DNA of 64,000 nt from assembly GCF_016863035.1 (NCBI RefSeq), contig NZ_BOOC01000018.1, forward strand, positions 1 to 64,000, written 5' to 3'. The notes under the pieces were generated by a model. The model did no database searches, was not told where the DNA came from, and worked only from the letters and a program-made list of their open reading frames with translations. Both the position numbers and the translations under genes were made by a program. The stretch comes from Microbispora corallina. Its GTDB lineage: Bacteria; Actinomycetota; Actinomycetes; Streptosporangiales; Streptosporangiaceae. This document shows positions 50,073 through 58,271 of the stretch, piece after piece (the stretch's first letter is position 1; every line of letters begins with the position of its first letter).

Positions 50073-50988
50073 GTACGGCATCTACCTGTACGCGGTGACC
50101 CCGGACGTCAGCGGGAACGCGACCGCAGGCACGACCCCCGACGAGGCCACAGGCACGACCGCGGGCGCCGGGCCCGGCACGCGCCCGGAGAGGGCCGCGG
50201 ACGTCAGCCGGGACACGAGGCGGGGCACCGGCCCCGGTCCCGGTGGCGGCACGGCCCGGCTGCACGGCGTGCTCGGCGGGCCGGTCCGCCCGATCCGTCA
50301 CGCCGGGCTGGTGGCCCACGTCGGCGAGGTCCCGCTCGACCAGTTCGGCGAGGGGCCGCTGCGCCGGCTGCTGGAGGACCTCGACTGGGTGGAGGGGGTG
50401 GCCCGGGCTCATCACCACGTGGTCGAGGCCCTCGCGGCGGCCGGCCCCGTCGCCCCCGTCCGGCTGGTGACGGTCTACACCGGCGAGGACCAGATCCGCG
50501 ACCTGCTCGACCGGCGCCGCGACGACTTCGCCGACCTGCTGGCGCGGGTGGCCGGGCGGCACGAATGGGGCGTCAAGGCGTACGTCACCCGGGCTGCCCC
50601 GCCGGCGCCCCCGGCCGTCCCCGCGTCCGGCCGCGGCTCGGCCAGCCCCGGCACGGCGTACCTCCAGCGTCGCAAGGCCAGCCTGCGCAGCAGGGAGGAC
50701 GTGTGGCGCGCGGCGGCCGAGCGTGCCGAGCGCCTGCACGCGGCGCTCGGCGAGATCGCCGTGGCCGGGCGGCGGCACCGGCCCCAGGACCCCCAGCTGT
50801 CCGGCCGGAGCGATGTCATGGTGCTGAACGGCGCGTACCTGGTCGACCCGGACCGGGACGGGGAGTTCGCCGCGGCCCTCGACGCGTTCCGGGGCGAGGG
50901 CATGGACGTGGAGCTGACCGGGCCGTGGGCGCCCTACTCGTTCACCTCCCTCGATCTGGGCTCCGACCGCGGAGGGGGCACGCGGTGA
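50065..50988 (+). CDS. gvpL: GvpF/L family gas vesicle protein (GvpL)
   Basis: A 307-aa GvpL: EYGIYLYAVTPDVSGNATAG, a long disordered Thr/Gly/Pro insert (about 20-65), then RPIRHAGLVAHVGEVPLDQFGEGPLRRLL, VVEALAAAGPVAPVRLVTVY and VMVLNGAYLVDPDR, GPWAPYSF. The insert is unusual compared with GvpF in the same operon. GTG 50065 overlaps gvpJ by 8 nt. Assembly chaperone by family. Confidence 0.88.
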   Translation: MSEYGIYLYAVTPDVSGNATAGTTPDEATGTTAGAGPGTRPERAADVSRDTRRGTGPGPGGGTARLHGVLGGPVRPIRHAGLVAHVGEVPLDQFGEGPLRRLLEDLDWVEGVARAHHHVVEALAAAGPVAPVRLVTVYTGEDQIRDLLDRRRDDFADLLARVAGRHEWGVKAYVTRAAPPAPPAVPASGRGSASPGTAYLQRRKASLRSREDVWRAAAERAERLHAALGEIAVAGRRHRPQDPQLSGRSDVMVLNGAYLVDPDRDGEFAAALDAFRGEGMDVELTGPWAPYSFTSLDLGSDRGGGTR

Positions 50989-51221
50989 CGATCGACGGCT
51001 CCAGGGGCAGGGCGCTCGCCGCCGAGGGACGCCTGCCGGCCGAGCGGGTGGCCCTGGTCGACCTGCTCGACCGGCTGCTCGCGGGCGGCGTGGTCGTGAC
51101 CGGCGAGCTGGTTCTGTCCATCGCCGACATCGAACTGGTCCGCATCTCGCTGCGAGCGCTGCTGGCCTCGGTGCGGGACGCCGACGAGGAGGAGGGCGAC
51201 GATGAGCCGTCCTGGCCCTGA
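50985..51221 (+). CDS. gvpS: GvpS gas vesicle protein (GvpA family)
   Basis: A 78-aa short GvpA-family protein: RVALVDLLDRLLAGGVVVTGELVLSIADIELVRISLRALLASV (about 23-65) and an acidic tail. It matches GvpS/GvpM-type minor components. GTG 50985 overlaps the gvpL stop (GTGA). Confidence 0.87.
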   Translation: MTIDGSRGRALAAEGRLPAERVALVDLLDRLLAGGVVVTGELVLSIADIELVRISLRALLASVRDADEEEGDDEPSWP

Positions 51222-51573
51222 CGAGGTCCGGGCGCCCGAAGGGCCCGAGGAGGAGGCGCGCGAGGGGATCGGCCTGCGTCTCGACCCCGCGAGATCGGGC
51301 CAGTGGCGCCTCAACACCGACCCCGAGACCGTCCAGCGCGACCTCAGCCGCCTGGTGCTGACGCTCGTCGAGCTCCTGCGGCAGCTCGTGGAACGGCAGT
51401 CCATCCGCAGGATGGAGCAGGGCGACCTGTCCGACGAGCAGATCGAGACGCTCGGCCTGACGCTGATGCGGCTGGAGGAGGCGATGACCGACCTCTGCGA
51501 CCGGTTCGGCCTGTCTCCCAGCGATCTGAACCTCGATCTCGGCCCGCTCGGGACCCTACTGCCGACGGACTGA
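51202..51573 (+). CDS. gvpK: GvpK gas vesicle protein
   Basis: A 123-aa helical protein: RLDPARSGQWRLNTDPETVQRDLSRLVLTLVELLRQLVERQSIRRMEQG and IETLGLTLMRLEEAMTDLCDRFGLSPSDLNLDLGPLGTLL. RQAIRRME- and LNLDLGPLGxLL-type motifs define GvpK. ATG 51202 overlaps gvpS by 20 nt. It is the last recognisable gvp gene in the operon. Confidence 0.92.
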   Translation: MSRPGPDEVRAPEGPEEEAREGIGLRLDPARSGQWRLNTDPETVQRDLSRLVLTLVELLRQLVERQSIRRMEQGDLSDEQIETLGLTLMRLEEAMTDLCDRFGLSPSDLNLDLGPLGTLLPTD

Positions 51574-51639
51574 CCCGTGTGTACGGCCGAACGAGACGGG
51601 TAGGGCAAAACCACCTATTCGACGCGCTGGGGAGTATTC

Positions 51640-51876
51640 ATGGCAGTAGTCGAGAGAGACGATGTCCGGAGGCTCCTGGAGTCCCCCGTCCCCGACGCGA
51701 CTCTGGTTGTGGTCGAAGGCCGGTGCGAGGTCGTGCCGGGCGACGCCGCCGACGGCCTGGTGATCGCCAGCCGCCGCGACCTGGAGGACGAGGTGGGCGG
51801 CGAGGACCTGGACGACGGACAGCTCGGCCGGCTCGCGGACCGGCTCGACAGCGTGGTCAGGGACCTCGGCGCGTGA
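51640..51876 (+). CDS. Small acidic protein after gvpK
   Basis: A 78-aa acidic soluble protein, MAVVERDDVRRLLESPVPDA, with DGLVIASRRDLEDEVGG and LGRLADRLDSVVRDLGA. ATG 51640 has GGGGAG 5 nt upstream. Small acidic proteins of this type are common at the end of actinobacterial gvp operons; the function is unknown. It is followed by a GTGA overlap. Confidence 0.7.
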   Translation: MAVVERDDVRRLLESPVPDATLVVVEGRCEVVPGDAADGLVIASRRDLEDEVGGEDLDDGQLGRLADRLDSVVRDLGA

Positions 51877-52073
51877 CCGTGCCCCCGGTGCCCCCGGGCG
51901 TCCCGGCGCTCGGAGAGAATCCCGCCGTACCGGCTCCGATCACGGAGGCCACCTGCCTCCCGGACGCGCGTACGGCCTCGGCCGTGCGGGCGAGTGCGAG
52001 GGCGCGACCGGACGCTCGGACGGCCTCGGCCGCGCGGGCGGTTGTGGGGGCGCGGACGGGGGCGCGCGGATGA
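51873..52073 (+). CDS. Possible small repeat peptide coupled to its neighbours
   Basis: GTG 51873 overlaps the previous stop (GTGA), and the TGA at 52071-52073 overlaps the next ATG. It gives 66 aa: VTVPPVPPGVPALGENPAV, PAPITEATCLPDARTASAV, then Arg/Ala-rich repeats from a 48-nt duplication. The perfect coupling suggests a gene or a translational linker, but the repeat composition is poor evidence for a fold. Confidence 0.3.
   Translation: MTVPPVPPGVPALGENPAVPAPITEATCLPDARTASAVRASARARPDARTASAARAVVGARTGARG
51961..52056 (+). repeat. 48-nt tandem duplication
   Basis: Copies at 51961-52008 and 52009-52056 begin CGGACGC and share ACGGCCTCGGCCG and GGGCG blocks; 48 nt is 16 codons. A partial third copy follows. 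Confidence 0.7.
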
Positions 52074-52801
52074 CCGGGTTCGACCCGTCCGCGTACGGGC
52101 GCGCCATCGCCGACATCTACGACCTGACGGTCGAGGACAGGCCGCCCGGGCCCGCGGTCGCGCTCATCCGGGAGCTGGCCGGGGACGGCCCGGTGCTGGA
52201 GTTCGGCATCGGCACCGGCAGGCTGGCCCTCCCCCTGGCCGAGGACGGGCTGTCCGTCGCCGGGATCGACGGCTCGCCCGAGATGGTCGAGGTGCTGCAC
52301 GGCAAGCGCGGCGGCCACCGGATCCCGGTCAGCGTGGGCGACTTCTCGCACCTGCGGGTCGCGGGGACGTTCACGCTCGTCCTCATCGCGTACAACACGA
52401 TCTTCGCGCTGCCCTCGCAGGACGCGCAGGTGGACTGCTTCCGCAACGCGGCCGCGCACCTGGCGCCGGGAGGGCGGTTCGTGGTCGAGGCGTGGGTGCC
52501 CGACCCGGGGGCGTTCCGCGACCGCTCGGCGCTGCGGCTGGTGGCCCTCGCGGAGGACCGCGTCGTCGTCGAGGCGGGACGGCTGTTCCCCGCGACGCAG
52601 ATGATGCGCACGACCAAGCTTCGGATGACCCCGGAGGGCGTCCGCCTGCTGCCCGCCAACCACCGGTACGCCTGGCCGTCCGAGCTGGATCTCATGGCCC
52701 GCCTGGCGGAGCTGGAGCTGGAGCACCGCTGGGCCGACTGGTCGTGCTCCCCGTTCACGGACGACAGCCGCGGCCACGTCTCCGTCTACCGCCGGCCGTG
52801 A
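52070..52801 (+). CDS. Class I SAM-dependent methyltransferase
   Basis: A 243-aa Rossmann-fold methyltransferase: motif I VLEFGIGTGRLALPLAEDG (about 42-60), IDGSPEMVEVLHGKRG (motif II), LVLIAYNTIFALPSQ and LAPGGRFVVEAWVPD. Substrate unknown. ATG 52070 overlaps the preceding small frame (ATGA). In this operon it precedes a diiron redox protein and a glycosyltransferase, so it may act on the same surface glycan or metabolite. Confidence 0.88.
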   Translation: MTGFDPSAYGRAIADIYDLTVEDRPPGPAVALIRELAGDGPVLEFGIGTGRLALPLAEDGLSVAGIDGSPEMVEVLHGKRGGHRIPVSVGDFSHLRVAGTFTLVLIAYNTIFALPSQDAQVDCFRNAAAHLAPGGRFVVEAWVPDPGAFRDRSALRLVALAEDRVVVEAGRLFPATQMMRTTKLRMTPEGVRLLPANHRYAWPSELDLMARLAELELEHRWADWSCSPFTDDSRGHVSVYRRP

Positions 52802-52827
52802 TCCGCAGTGCCGTGAGGGAGAGTCCG

Positions 52828-53865
52828 ATGCAGTTGCCCGAACCCAGGGGGCCGGTCACCGCCCGGCTCGTCGAGGAGCTCGTCCGGCCGCCGCATCCGC
52901 TGGACGCGCCGCCCCCGTGGTCCGGCGAGCCGGCGATCGACGACGAGGACCTGCAACTGGCCCTGTTCGTCTGTTACGAGCTGCACTACCAGGGCTTCGA
53001 CGGGGTGGACGACGGCTGGGAGTGGGAGCCCTCGCTGCTCGCCCTGCGGGCACGTCTCGAAGAGCGGCTGGAGCGCGCGCTGGCGCGGATGGTCCCCCGG
53101 CCGCCGGTCCCGGCGCCGCGCGACGTCCCCCGGGCGCTCGCCGCCCTGGTCGAGGAGTACGACGACGGGCCCTCGCTGTCGGCCTTCCTGCGGAGCCGGG
53201 CCGACCTCGGGCGCTTCCGCGAGTTCGTGGTGCACCGGTCGATCTACCAGCTCAAGGAGGCCGACCCGCACACCTGGGCGATCCCCCGCCTGCTCGGCCG
53301 GCCGAAGGCCGCGCTCGTGGAGATCCAGGCCGACGAGTACGGCGGGGGCCGTCCTGGACGCATGCACGCGGAGCTGTTCCGGGCCACCATGCGCGGGCTC
53401 GGCCTCGACGACTCGTACGGCGCCCACCTCGACCGGGTTCCCGCCGTCACACTCGCCATCAGCACCACGATGTCGCTGTTCGGCCTGCACCGCCGCCGCC
53501 GCGGGGCGCTGGCCGGCCACCTCGCGGCGTTCGAGATGACCTCCTCGCGGCCCAACCTCCGCTACAGCCAGGGCCTGCGCCGCCTCGGCGGCGACGCCGC
53601 CGCCCGCCGGTACTACGACGAGCACGTGCAGGCCGACGCCGTCCACGAGCAGATCGCCGCCCACGACCTGTGCGGCGGGCTGGCCGCCGGGCAGCCCCAC
53701 CTGACCGGGGACATCCTGTACGGCGCGGCCTGCGCGCTCGCCCTCGACCGGCTCTTCGCCCGGCACGTGCTCGACCGCTGGCGGCAGGGCCTGTCGTCCC
53801 TCCGGTCGCCGCTGCCGGACGCCGTCGCGGCGGCGGCGTCCGGGGCCGGGGCGGGGCGCGGGTGA
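52828..53865 (+). CDS. Iron-containing redox enzyme (haem-oxygenase-like diiron fold)
   Basis: A 345-aa protein of the haem-oxygenase-like diiron family (annotated as 'iron-containing redox enzyme'). Candidate ligands: YELHYQG (Glu/His), EFVVHRSIYQLKEADPHTWAIPRL (His/Glu), EIQADEYGGGRPGRMHAELF, and DEHVQADAVHEQIAAHDL (Glu/His). ATG 52828 has GGGAG 6 nt upstream; an upstream GTG at 52798 lacks one. It probably performs O2 activation; it sits with CDGSH and methyltransferase genes in other actinomycetes (recalled, not checked). Confidence 0.82.
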   Translation: MQLPEPRGPVTARLVEELVRPPHPLDAPPPWSGEPAIDDEDLQLALFVCYELHYQGFDGVDDGWEWEPSLLALRARLEERLERALARMVPRPPVPAPRDVPRALAALVEEYDDGPSLSAFLRSRADLGRFREFVVHRSIYQLKEADPHTWAIPRLLGRPKAALVEIQADEYGGGRPGRMHAELFRATMRGLGLDDSYGAHLDRVPAVTLAISTTMSLFGLHRRRRGALAGHLAAFEMTSSRPNLRYSQGLRRLGGDAAARRYYDEHVQADAVHEQIAAHDLCGGLAAGQPHLTGDILYGAACALALDRLFARHVLDRWRQGLSSLRSPLPDAVAAAASGAGAGRG

Positions 53866-54863
53866 GCGGGCTCGACTACGTCCTCCCGCTGCGGTGGGAC
53901 GACGACGAGGATCTCGACGAGCTGACCGCCTACCTGCGCGAACTCGCCAGGCACGCCCGAGTCGTGGTCGTGGACGGGTCTGCGGAGCCGCTGTTCGCGG
54001 GGCACGCCCGCCGCTGGGCGGGGATCGTCACACACCTGCCGCCCGACCCCGACGTGGACGCCGCCAACGGCAAGGTCGCCGGCGTCCTCACCGGCATGCG
54101 GCGGGCCGCCGCCGAGCACGTGGTCATCGCCGACGACGACGTCCGCTACGACGCCGAGGGGCTGGCGCGGATGCGTGCCTGGCTGGGCCGCGCCGACCTG
54201 GTCCGGCCGCAGAACTACTTCGACCCGATGCCCTGGCACGCCCGCTGGGACACCGCCCGCACGCTGCTCAACCGGAGCGTGGGCGCCGACTATCCGGGGA
54301 CCTTCGGCGTCCGCCGCGAGGTGTTCGCGAGGACGGGCGGCTACGACGGCGACGTCCTGTTCGAGAACCTGGAGCTGATCCGTACGGTCCGGGCCCACGG
54401 CGGCCGTGAGGCCCGCCCGCTCGACCTCTACGTGCGGCGTCTGCCGCCCCGGCCGCGCCGCTTCTGGAACCAGCGCGTACGGCAGGCCTACGACGACCTG
54501 GCCCAGCCGCCGCGCATGGCCGCGTTCCTGGCCGTGCTGCCCGGCGTCGGGGTGGCCCTCCTGCGGCGGCGTCCGGCCGTCGTCGCGGCCGGCGCGGCAG
54601 CCGTGGCCGCTCTCGCGGAGGCGGGACGCCGCCGGGCCGGGGGCCGCCGGGTGTTCCCGTTCACGGCGACCCTGTTCGCCCCGGTCTGGGTGCTCGAACG
54701 GGCCGTCTGCAGTTGGGCGGCCCTGGCGGCACGGCTGAGCGGCGGTGTCCCGTACGCCGGGCGGCGTCTGCGGGTGGCCGCCCACTCCGTCCGATGGCTG
54801 CGGGAGCGCCGTCAGGCCGGCGGGTCCGGCTCGCTCGCCGCCCGGAACCCGACGAGCTTGTGA
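53862..54863 (+). CDS. Glycosyltransferase family 2-like protein
   Basis: A 333-aa protein: LDYVLPLRWDDDEDLDELTAYLRELARHARVVVVDGS, HVVIADDDVRYDAEGL (the DxD/DDD metal motif), DYPGTFGVRREVFARTGGYDGDVLFENLELIRTV, and a C-terminal pair of membrane helices (MAAFLAVLPGVGVALL, VVAAGAAAVAALAEA). GT2-like, membrane anchored. GTG 53862 overlaps the redox protein stop (GTGA). It overlaps the convergent CDGSH gene by 52 nt. Confidence 0.85.
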   Translation: MSGLDYVLPLRWDDDEDLDELTAYLRELARHARVVVVDGSAEPLFAGHARRWAGIVTHLPPDPDVDAANGKVAGVLTGMRRAAAEHVVIADDDVRYDAEGLARMRAWLGRADLVRPQNYFDPMPWHARWDTARTLLNRSVGADYPGTFGVRREVFARTGGYDGDVLFENLELIRTVRAHGGREARPLDLYVRRLPPRPRRFWNQRVRQAYDDLAQPPRMAAFLAVLPGVGVALLRRRPAVVAAGAAAVAALAEAGRRRAGGRRVFPFTATLFAPVWVLERAVCSWAALAARLSGGVPYAGRRLRVAAHSVRWLRERRQAGGSGSLAARNPTSL

Positions 54864-55039
54864 GAGCCGTCGCAGAACGGCTTGGTCCCCGACCGGCCGC
54901 ACCGGCACAGCGCCACCGTGGCGCGGCCCGGGTCGATCGTCCGCCCGTCCTGCGTGACCAGCGTGAACGGCCCCCTCAGCAGCAGGGGGCCGTCCTCGCA
55001 CGGGGTCACCGTCACCAGGTCATCCGGCTCGTCCCTCAT
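54812..55039 (-). CDS. CDGSH iron-sulfur domain protein
   Basis: A 75-aa protein with the complete 2Fe-2S signature CRCGRSGTKPFCDGSH (three Cys and His). GPLLLRGPFTLVTQDGR precedes it. Such small proteins carry a redox-active, pH-sensitive cluster. The start ATG 55039 has GACGAGCC only downstream; upstream ribosome site weak. It converges with the glycosyltransferase and may supply electrons to the diiron protein two genes away. Confidence 0.9.
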   Translation of the reverse strand: MRDEPDDLVTVTPCEDGPLLLRGPFTLVTQDGRTIDPGRATVALCRCGRSGTKPFCDGSHKLVGFRAASEPDPPA

Positions 55040-55087
55040 GGCAGCCGCATGCCCGGATTGTCCGTTACCTAACGAAGGCCGCCAAGG

Positions 55088-57499
55088 TCATTCCGTCCGG
55101 GCGCAGGGGGCGGTCGGGCCGAAGGCCCAGCAGCCGGCGCGGTCGGCGGCGGCGTGCCAGGCCGCCGAGCCCGTCGGGGTGACGAACACCCCAGGGGGGA
55201 CGAGCGCCGCGGCCGGCTTGGAGACCACTCCCGCGGGAGGCGCGAAGGCCCAGTGCGGCGACGCCGGCGGCGGGGCGGCGTACCCCGGGACGTGCGCTCC
55301 CGTCCCGTACGGGATCGCCGGTGAGCCCGGCGAGCCGACGGTCCGGCTACGCCAGGGGGCGAGGCTCCAGCAGCCGGGCCCGCCGTACCCGCAGGAGTCC
55401 GGGGACGACCCGGTCACCAGCGGCGGCAGCGGCAGGTAGTGCGGGATCACGAACGACGGCCGCGGTTCGGGCCGGGGGCCGTCGCCCACGGGCGGCGGCG
55501 CGATCTCGTTGGGGGGCGTCCACGAGGGTGTCCCGGAGGGCGTGAGACCGCCGGGGACGGCACTCGGGGCGGTGGTCGGGGTTTCCGTCGCACCTGTCGT
55601 GGGGCCTGGGGTCGGGCTCACGCCCGCGCCTGCGCTCGGCACCCCGGCCGGGGCGGTGGCCGTGGCGCTGGGGGCGGGCGGTCTCGGCGGGGCCGGCGGG
55701 CTCGGCCTGGGCGCCGGGGGTTTGTGGTCGGGCGGCCGGTGCTTGGCCGAGGGCGCGGGCGACGGCTTGGCGGACGGGCTCGGCTTCGCGGACGGGCTCG
55801 GTTTCGGTGAGGCGCTCGCGGACGGGCTCGGCTTGGGCGACGCGCTGCCCGTGGGGCTGGGCGTCGGCGAGGCGCCGGCGCTCGGGGTGGCCGACGCGCC
55901 GGCGGTCGGCGACGCGCTGGGTGACGTGCTGGGTGACGTGCTGGGCTTCGGCGATCCGCTGCCGCTCGGCACGGGCGCGACCGTCACGCCCGCCGTCGTC
56001 GAGGGTGTCACGGTGGGCGACGCGGACGCGGTGACGGTGGGGGTGGCGGCGGATGGGGACGCCGTCGGCGACGCGGACGCGCCGGCGCCGCCCGTGGGAG
56101 TGGGGCTCGCCGCCGTGGAACTCGCCGTAGGACTCGCCGTGGGGGCGGCGGTGGGCGTCACGGTGACGGTCGCCGTGGGCGCCGGCTGGGCGCTCGCGGT
56201 GCTCGTCGGCCATCCGTGACCCGTCGGCCGCGCCGTCGGACGCCACGGGGCGTGCCCCGGCGGACGCCAGCGCGGGTGACCGGGAACGGGCGGAATCCCG
56301 CGACCGGTGGGCGCTGCCGTCGGAGCCGGAGCACCGGTGGGCGCGGACCCCGACGACGTCGGGGAGGGCAGCGGGTACGGCGTGGGGGTGGGCGTCCCCT
56401 GCGCCGTCACTGTCGCGGTGACCGTGACGGTCGCCGTCGGGGAAGGAACCCCGGCCGGGTTGGCGGATGGAGTGTCGGTCGGTGGAGGCGGGACCGCCCC
56501 CCACGGCCAAGGAGCGCCGGTGGGCCGGAGATCGCCGGTGGGAACGGCGGAGGCGGTCGGGTGAGCCGTCGGGGTACCGGTGGGGCGGTGGTGGGGGCGG
56601 TGCAGCCGGGCCGTCCCGGGGGCCGCACTCGCCGAGGGGGTCACCGTGTGGGTCTGGTTCGCGGTCCCGCCGCCGGCGACCGCGCCTCCCGATGATCCGG
56701 ACAGGTGGGAGCCCGTCCTGGTGCCGCCTGCCGTGTCCCGAGCGGTGTCCTGAGCCGTGTCCCGGGCCGTGTCCTGAGCCGTGTCGGAGGCGGCTCCGCT
56801 CCCGGTGTCCGAGTCGCGCGACGCGCCGGCGCCGTCGGCCGTACCCCGCAAGCCGGAGCCGGACCCGGACCCAGAGTCGCGCGACGCGCTCGTACTGTCG
56901 GCCGTACCCCGCGAGCCCGAGCCGGACCCGGAGTCAGGGGCGGCGGCGTCGCGGGCCGGATCCGTCGCGGAGCCGTCTCCGGCGCCGGAATCGCCGGCCG
57001 ACCCCGAGCCCTGGCCGCCGGTGTCCGTTCCGGAGCCGCTCTCGGTGGCGGAATCCTCGGCGCCGGATCCGCCGCCCGGGTCCGGGCGGTCGGCGGATGA
57101 GCCGGACCCTCCGGACGCGGATCCCCGCGACCCGGTCTCGTCGGAAGCGGAGTCTCCGGACGAGCGGCCCGTGGCGGAGGACCCGGAACCGGACGCGTCC
57201 GAACGTGAGCCTGAATCGGAGCGCGAGCCGGAATCGGACCCGGCACCGGAGTCGGACCTGGAGCCGGAGCCGGAATCGGCCGCGGGGTCCGACCCGGCGG
57301 ACGAGGGCTCCTCGTCCGACGGGGCGGGGACGGGCTGGACGGCGTCGGAGGCGGCGGCGTCCAGGGGCGGGACGGTGTCGGCGCCGGGGTCGGCCATCGC
57401 CGTCCAGGGCTGGGACGCGACGGCCCCGGCGGTGGCGGAGACGGCGGCCAGGAGGAGGCCGGAGACCAGGGTGGCGCGCCGGGATGACATGCGTGTCAT
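55088..57499 (-). CDS. Secreted mucin-like Ser/Pro/Thr-rich surface protein
   Basis: An 803-aa protein with a signal peptide (MTRMSSRRATLVSGLLLAAVSATAGAVA, cleavage near 28). It then has long disordered tracts: Ser/Asp/Gly repeats (SGSGSRSDSGAGSDSGSR), Thr/Ala/Pro stretches and PSPSASPKPS-type tandem motifs. It ends in a small Cys-containing domain (SPDSCGYGGPGCWSLAPW, AGCWAFGPTAPCARTE) with four Cys. No sortase motif or C-terminal anchor is visible. Likely glycosylated surface or matrix protein. The plus-strand shadow frames over it come from its GC bias. Coding status is supported by the signal peptide and paired Cys. Confidence 0.75.
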   Translation of the reverse strand: MTRMSSRRATLVSGLLLAAVSATAGAVASQPWTAMADPGADTVPPLDAAASDAVQPVPAPSDEEPSSAGSDPAADSGSGSRSDSGAGSDSGSRSDSGSRSDASGSGSSATGRSSGDSASDETGSRGSASGGSGSSADRPDPGGGSGAEDSATESGSGTDTGGQGSGSAGDSGAGDGSATDPARDAAAPDSGSGSGSRGTADSTSASRDSGSGSGSGLRGTADGAGASRDSDTGSGAASDTAQDTARDTAQDTARDTAGGTRTGSHLSGSSGGAVAGGGTANQTHTVTPSASAAPGTARLHRPHHRPTGTPTAHPTASAVPTGDLRPTGAPWPWGAVPPPPTDTPSANPAGVPSPTATVTVTATVTAQGTPTPTPYPLPSPTSSGSAPTGAPAPTAAPTGRGIPPVPGHPRWRPPGHAPWRPTARPTGHGWPTSTASAQPAPTATVTVTPTAAPTASPTASSTAASPTPTGGAGASASPTASPSAATPTVTASASPTVTPSTTAGVTVAPVPSGSGSPKPSTSPSTSPSASPTAGASATPSAGASPTPSPTGSASPKPSPSASASPKPSPSAKPSPSAKPSPAPSAKHRPPDHKPPAPRPSPPAPPRPPAPSATATAPAGVPSAGAGVSPTPGPTTGATETPTTAPSAVPGGLTPSGTPSWTPPNEIAPPPVGDGPRPEPRPSFVIPHYLPLPPLVTGSSPDSCGYGGPGCWSLAPWRSRTVGSPGSPAIPYGTGAHVPGYAAPPPASPHWAFAPPAGVVSKPAAALVPPGVFVTPTGSAAWHAAADRAGCWAFGPTAPCARTE

Positions 57500-57518
57500 G
57501 AGGGGGCTCTTCCTTGAT

Positions 57519-58271
57519 CTATGGGGTGGGCCGGGGAGCGGTCAGGGACTTCCAGCCGGCGGCGGCGAACTCGGGTGTGCCGGGCAGCGCGGCGGGAGGC
57601 ACCGAGGGCGGCGTCGGGTCGGGGACGTTGACCCAGTCGCCCTTTCCCGCGCCCCGCATGTCGGGGGCCCAGGCCATGAGCAGGCTCATGGCGTACGGGC
57701 TGGAGTAGAGGGGGCCGGTCCCGCCGGCGCCCTTGGAGGCGGTCACCTGGACCAGCACCGACACCTGGATCTGGTCCTCCGACCGAGCCGTCCACTGGAT
57801 GCCGATCGTCTGCGTGCGCAGCGCGGCGCCGTCCGGCAGGTCGCCCTCCGCGGGGAGGCCGAGCGTCTCCCGCCAGCCCCGTACGGCCGCGCGGGCGCCG
57901 TCCCTGGCCGCCTGCCGCTGGTCCGGCGGCGCGTACAGGGCCGCGGCCTGCTCCGCCTGGGCGCTGTCGAGCGTCCACGCGGCCTCCAGCGCGGCCGCGG
58001 CCGCCGACGCGGCGCCCAGGTCCGTACGGGGGAAGCCGACGGGGTAGCCGCCCTCGCCCTCGTGGCCCGACGGGGCGGCCAGGGCGATCGCGGGCGCGGC
58101 GACCGGCTTCGGAACGGGTGCCGGGCCCGGCCCCCTGGTCTCCAGCACGATGACCGCGACCGCGACGACGGTGATCACCCCGACGACCACCAGCAGGAGG
58201 TGGCGGGGGTCCCACCGCCGGGGCGGCCCCAGGTCCCAGTCGAGGACCGGGTCCGGGATGATCGCCCCCAC
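57519..58271 (-). CDS. Membrane-anchored protein of unknown family
   Basis: A 250-aa protein. After a short cytoplasmic start (VGAIIPDPVLDWDLGPPRRWD), one membrane helix (LLLVVVGVITVVAVAVIVL) leads to an extracytoplasmic domain: GGYPVGFPRTDLGAASAAAAALEAAW, AAALYAPPDQRQAARDG, QTIGIQWTARSEDQIQVSVLVQV and WVNVPDPTPPSVPP. It looks like an anchored VirB8- or TcpC-like accessory, as found in conjugative or surface-protein loci, but I cannot name the family. GTG 58271 overlaps the ATPase stop by one base, so it is coupled to the EspI-like gene. Confidence 0.72.
   Translation of the reverse strand: MGAIIPDPVLDWDLGPPRRWDPRHLLLVVVGVITVVAVAVIVLETRGPGPAPVPKPVAAPAIALAAPSGHEGEGGYPVGFPRTDLGAASAAAAALEAAWTLDSAQAEQAAALYAPPDQRQAARDGARAAVRGWRETLGLPAEGDLPDGAALRTQTIGIQWTARSEDQIQVSVLVQVTASKGAGGTGPLYSSPYAMSLLMAWAPDMRGAGKGDWVNVPDPTPPSVPPAALPGTPEFAAAGWKSLTAPRPTP

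Noticed and set aside
57496-58215. 239-aa minus frame overlapping the membrane-anchored protein
   Set aside because: Gly/Arg/Pro-rich shadow in another frame of the gene at 57519-58271.
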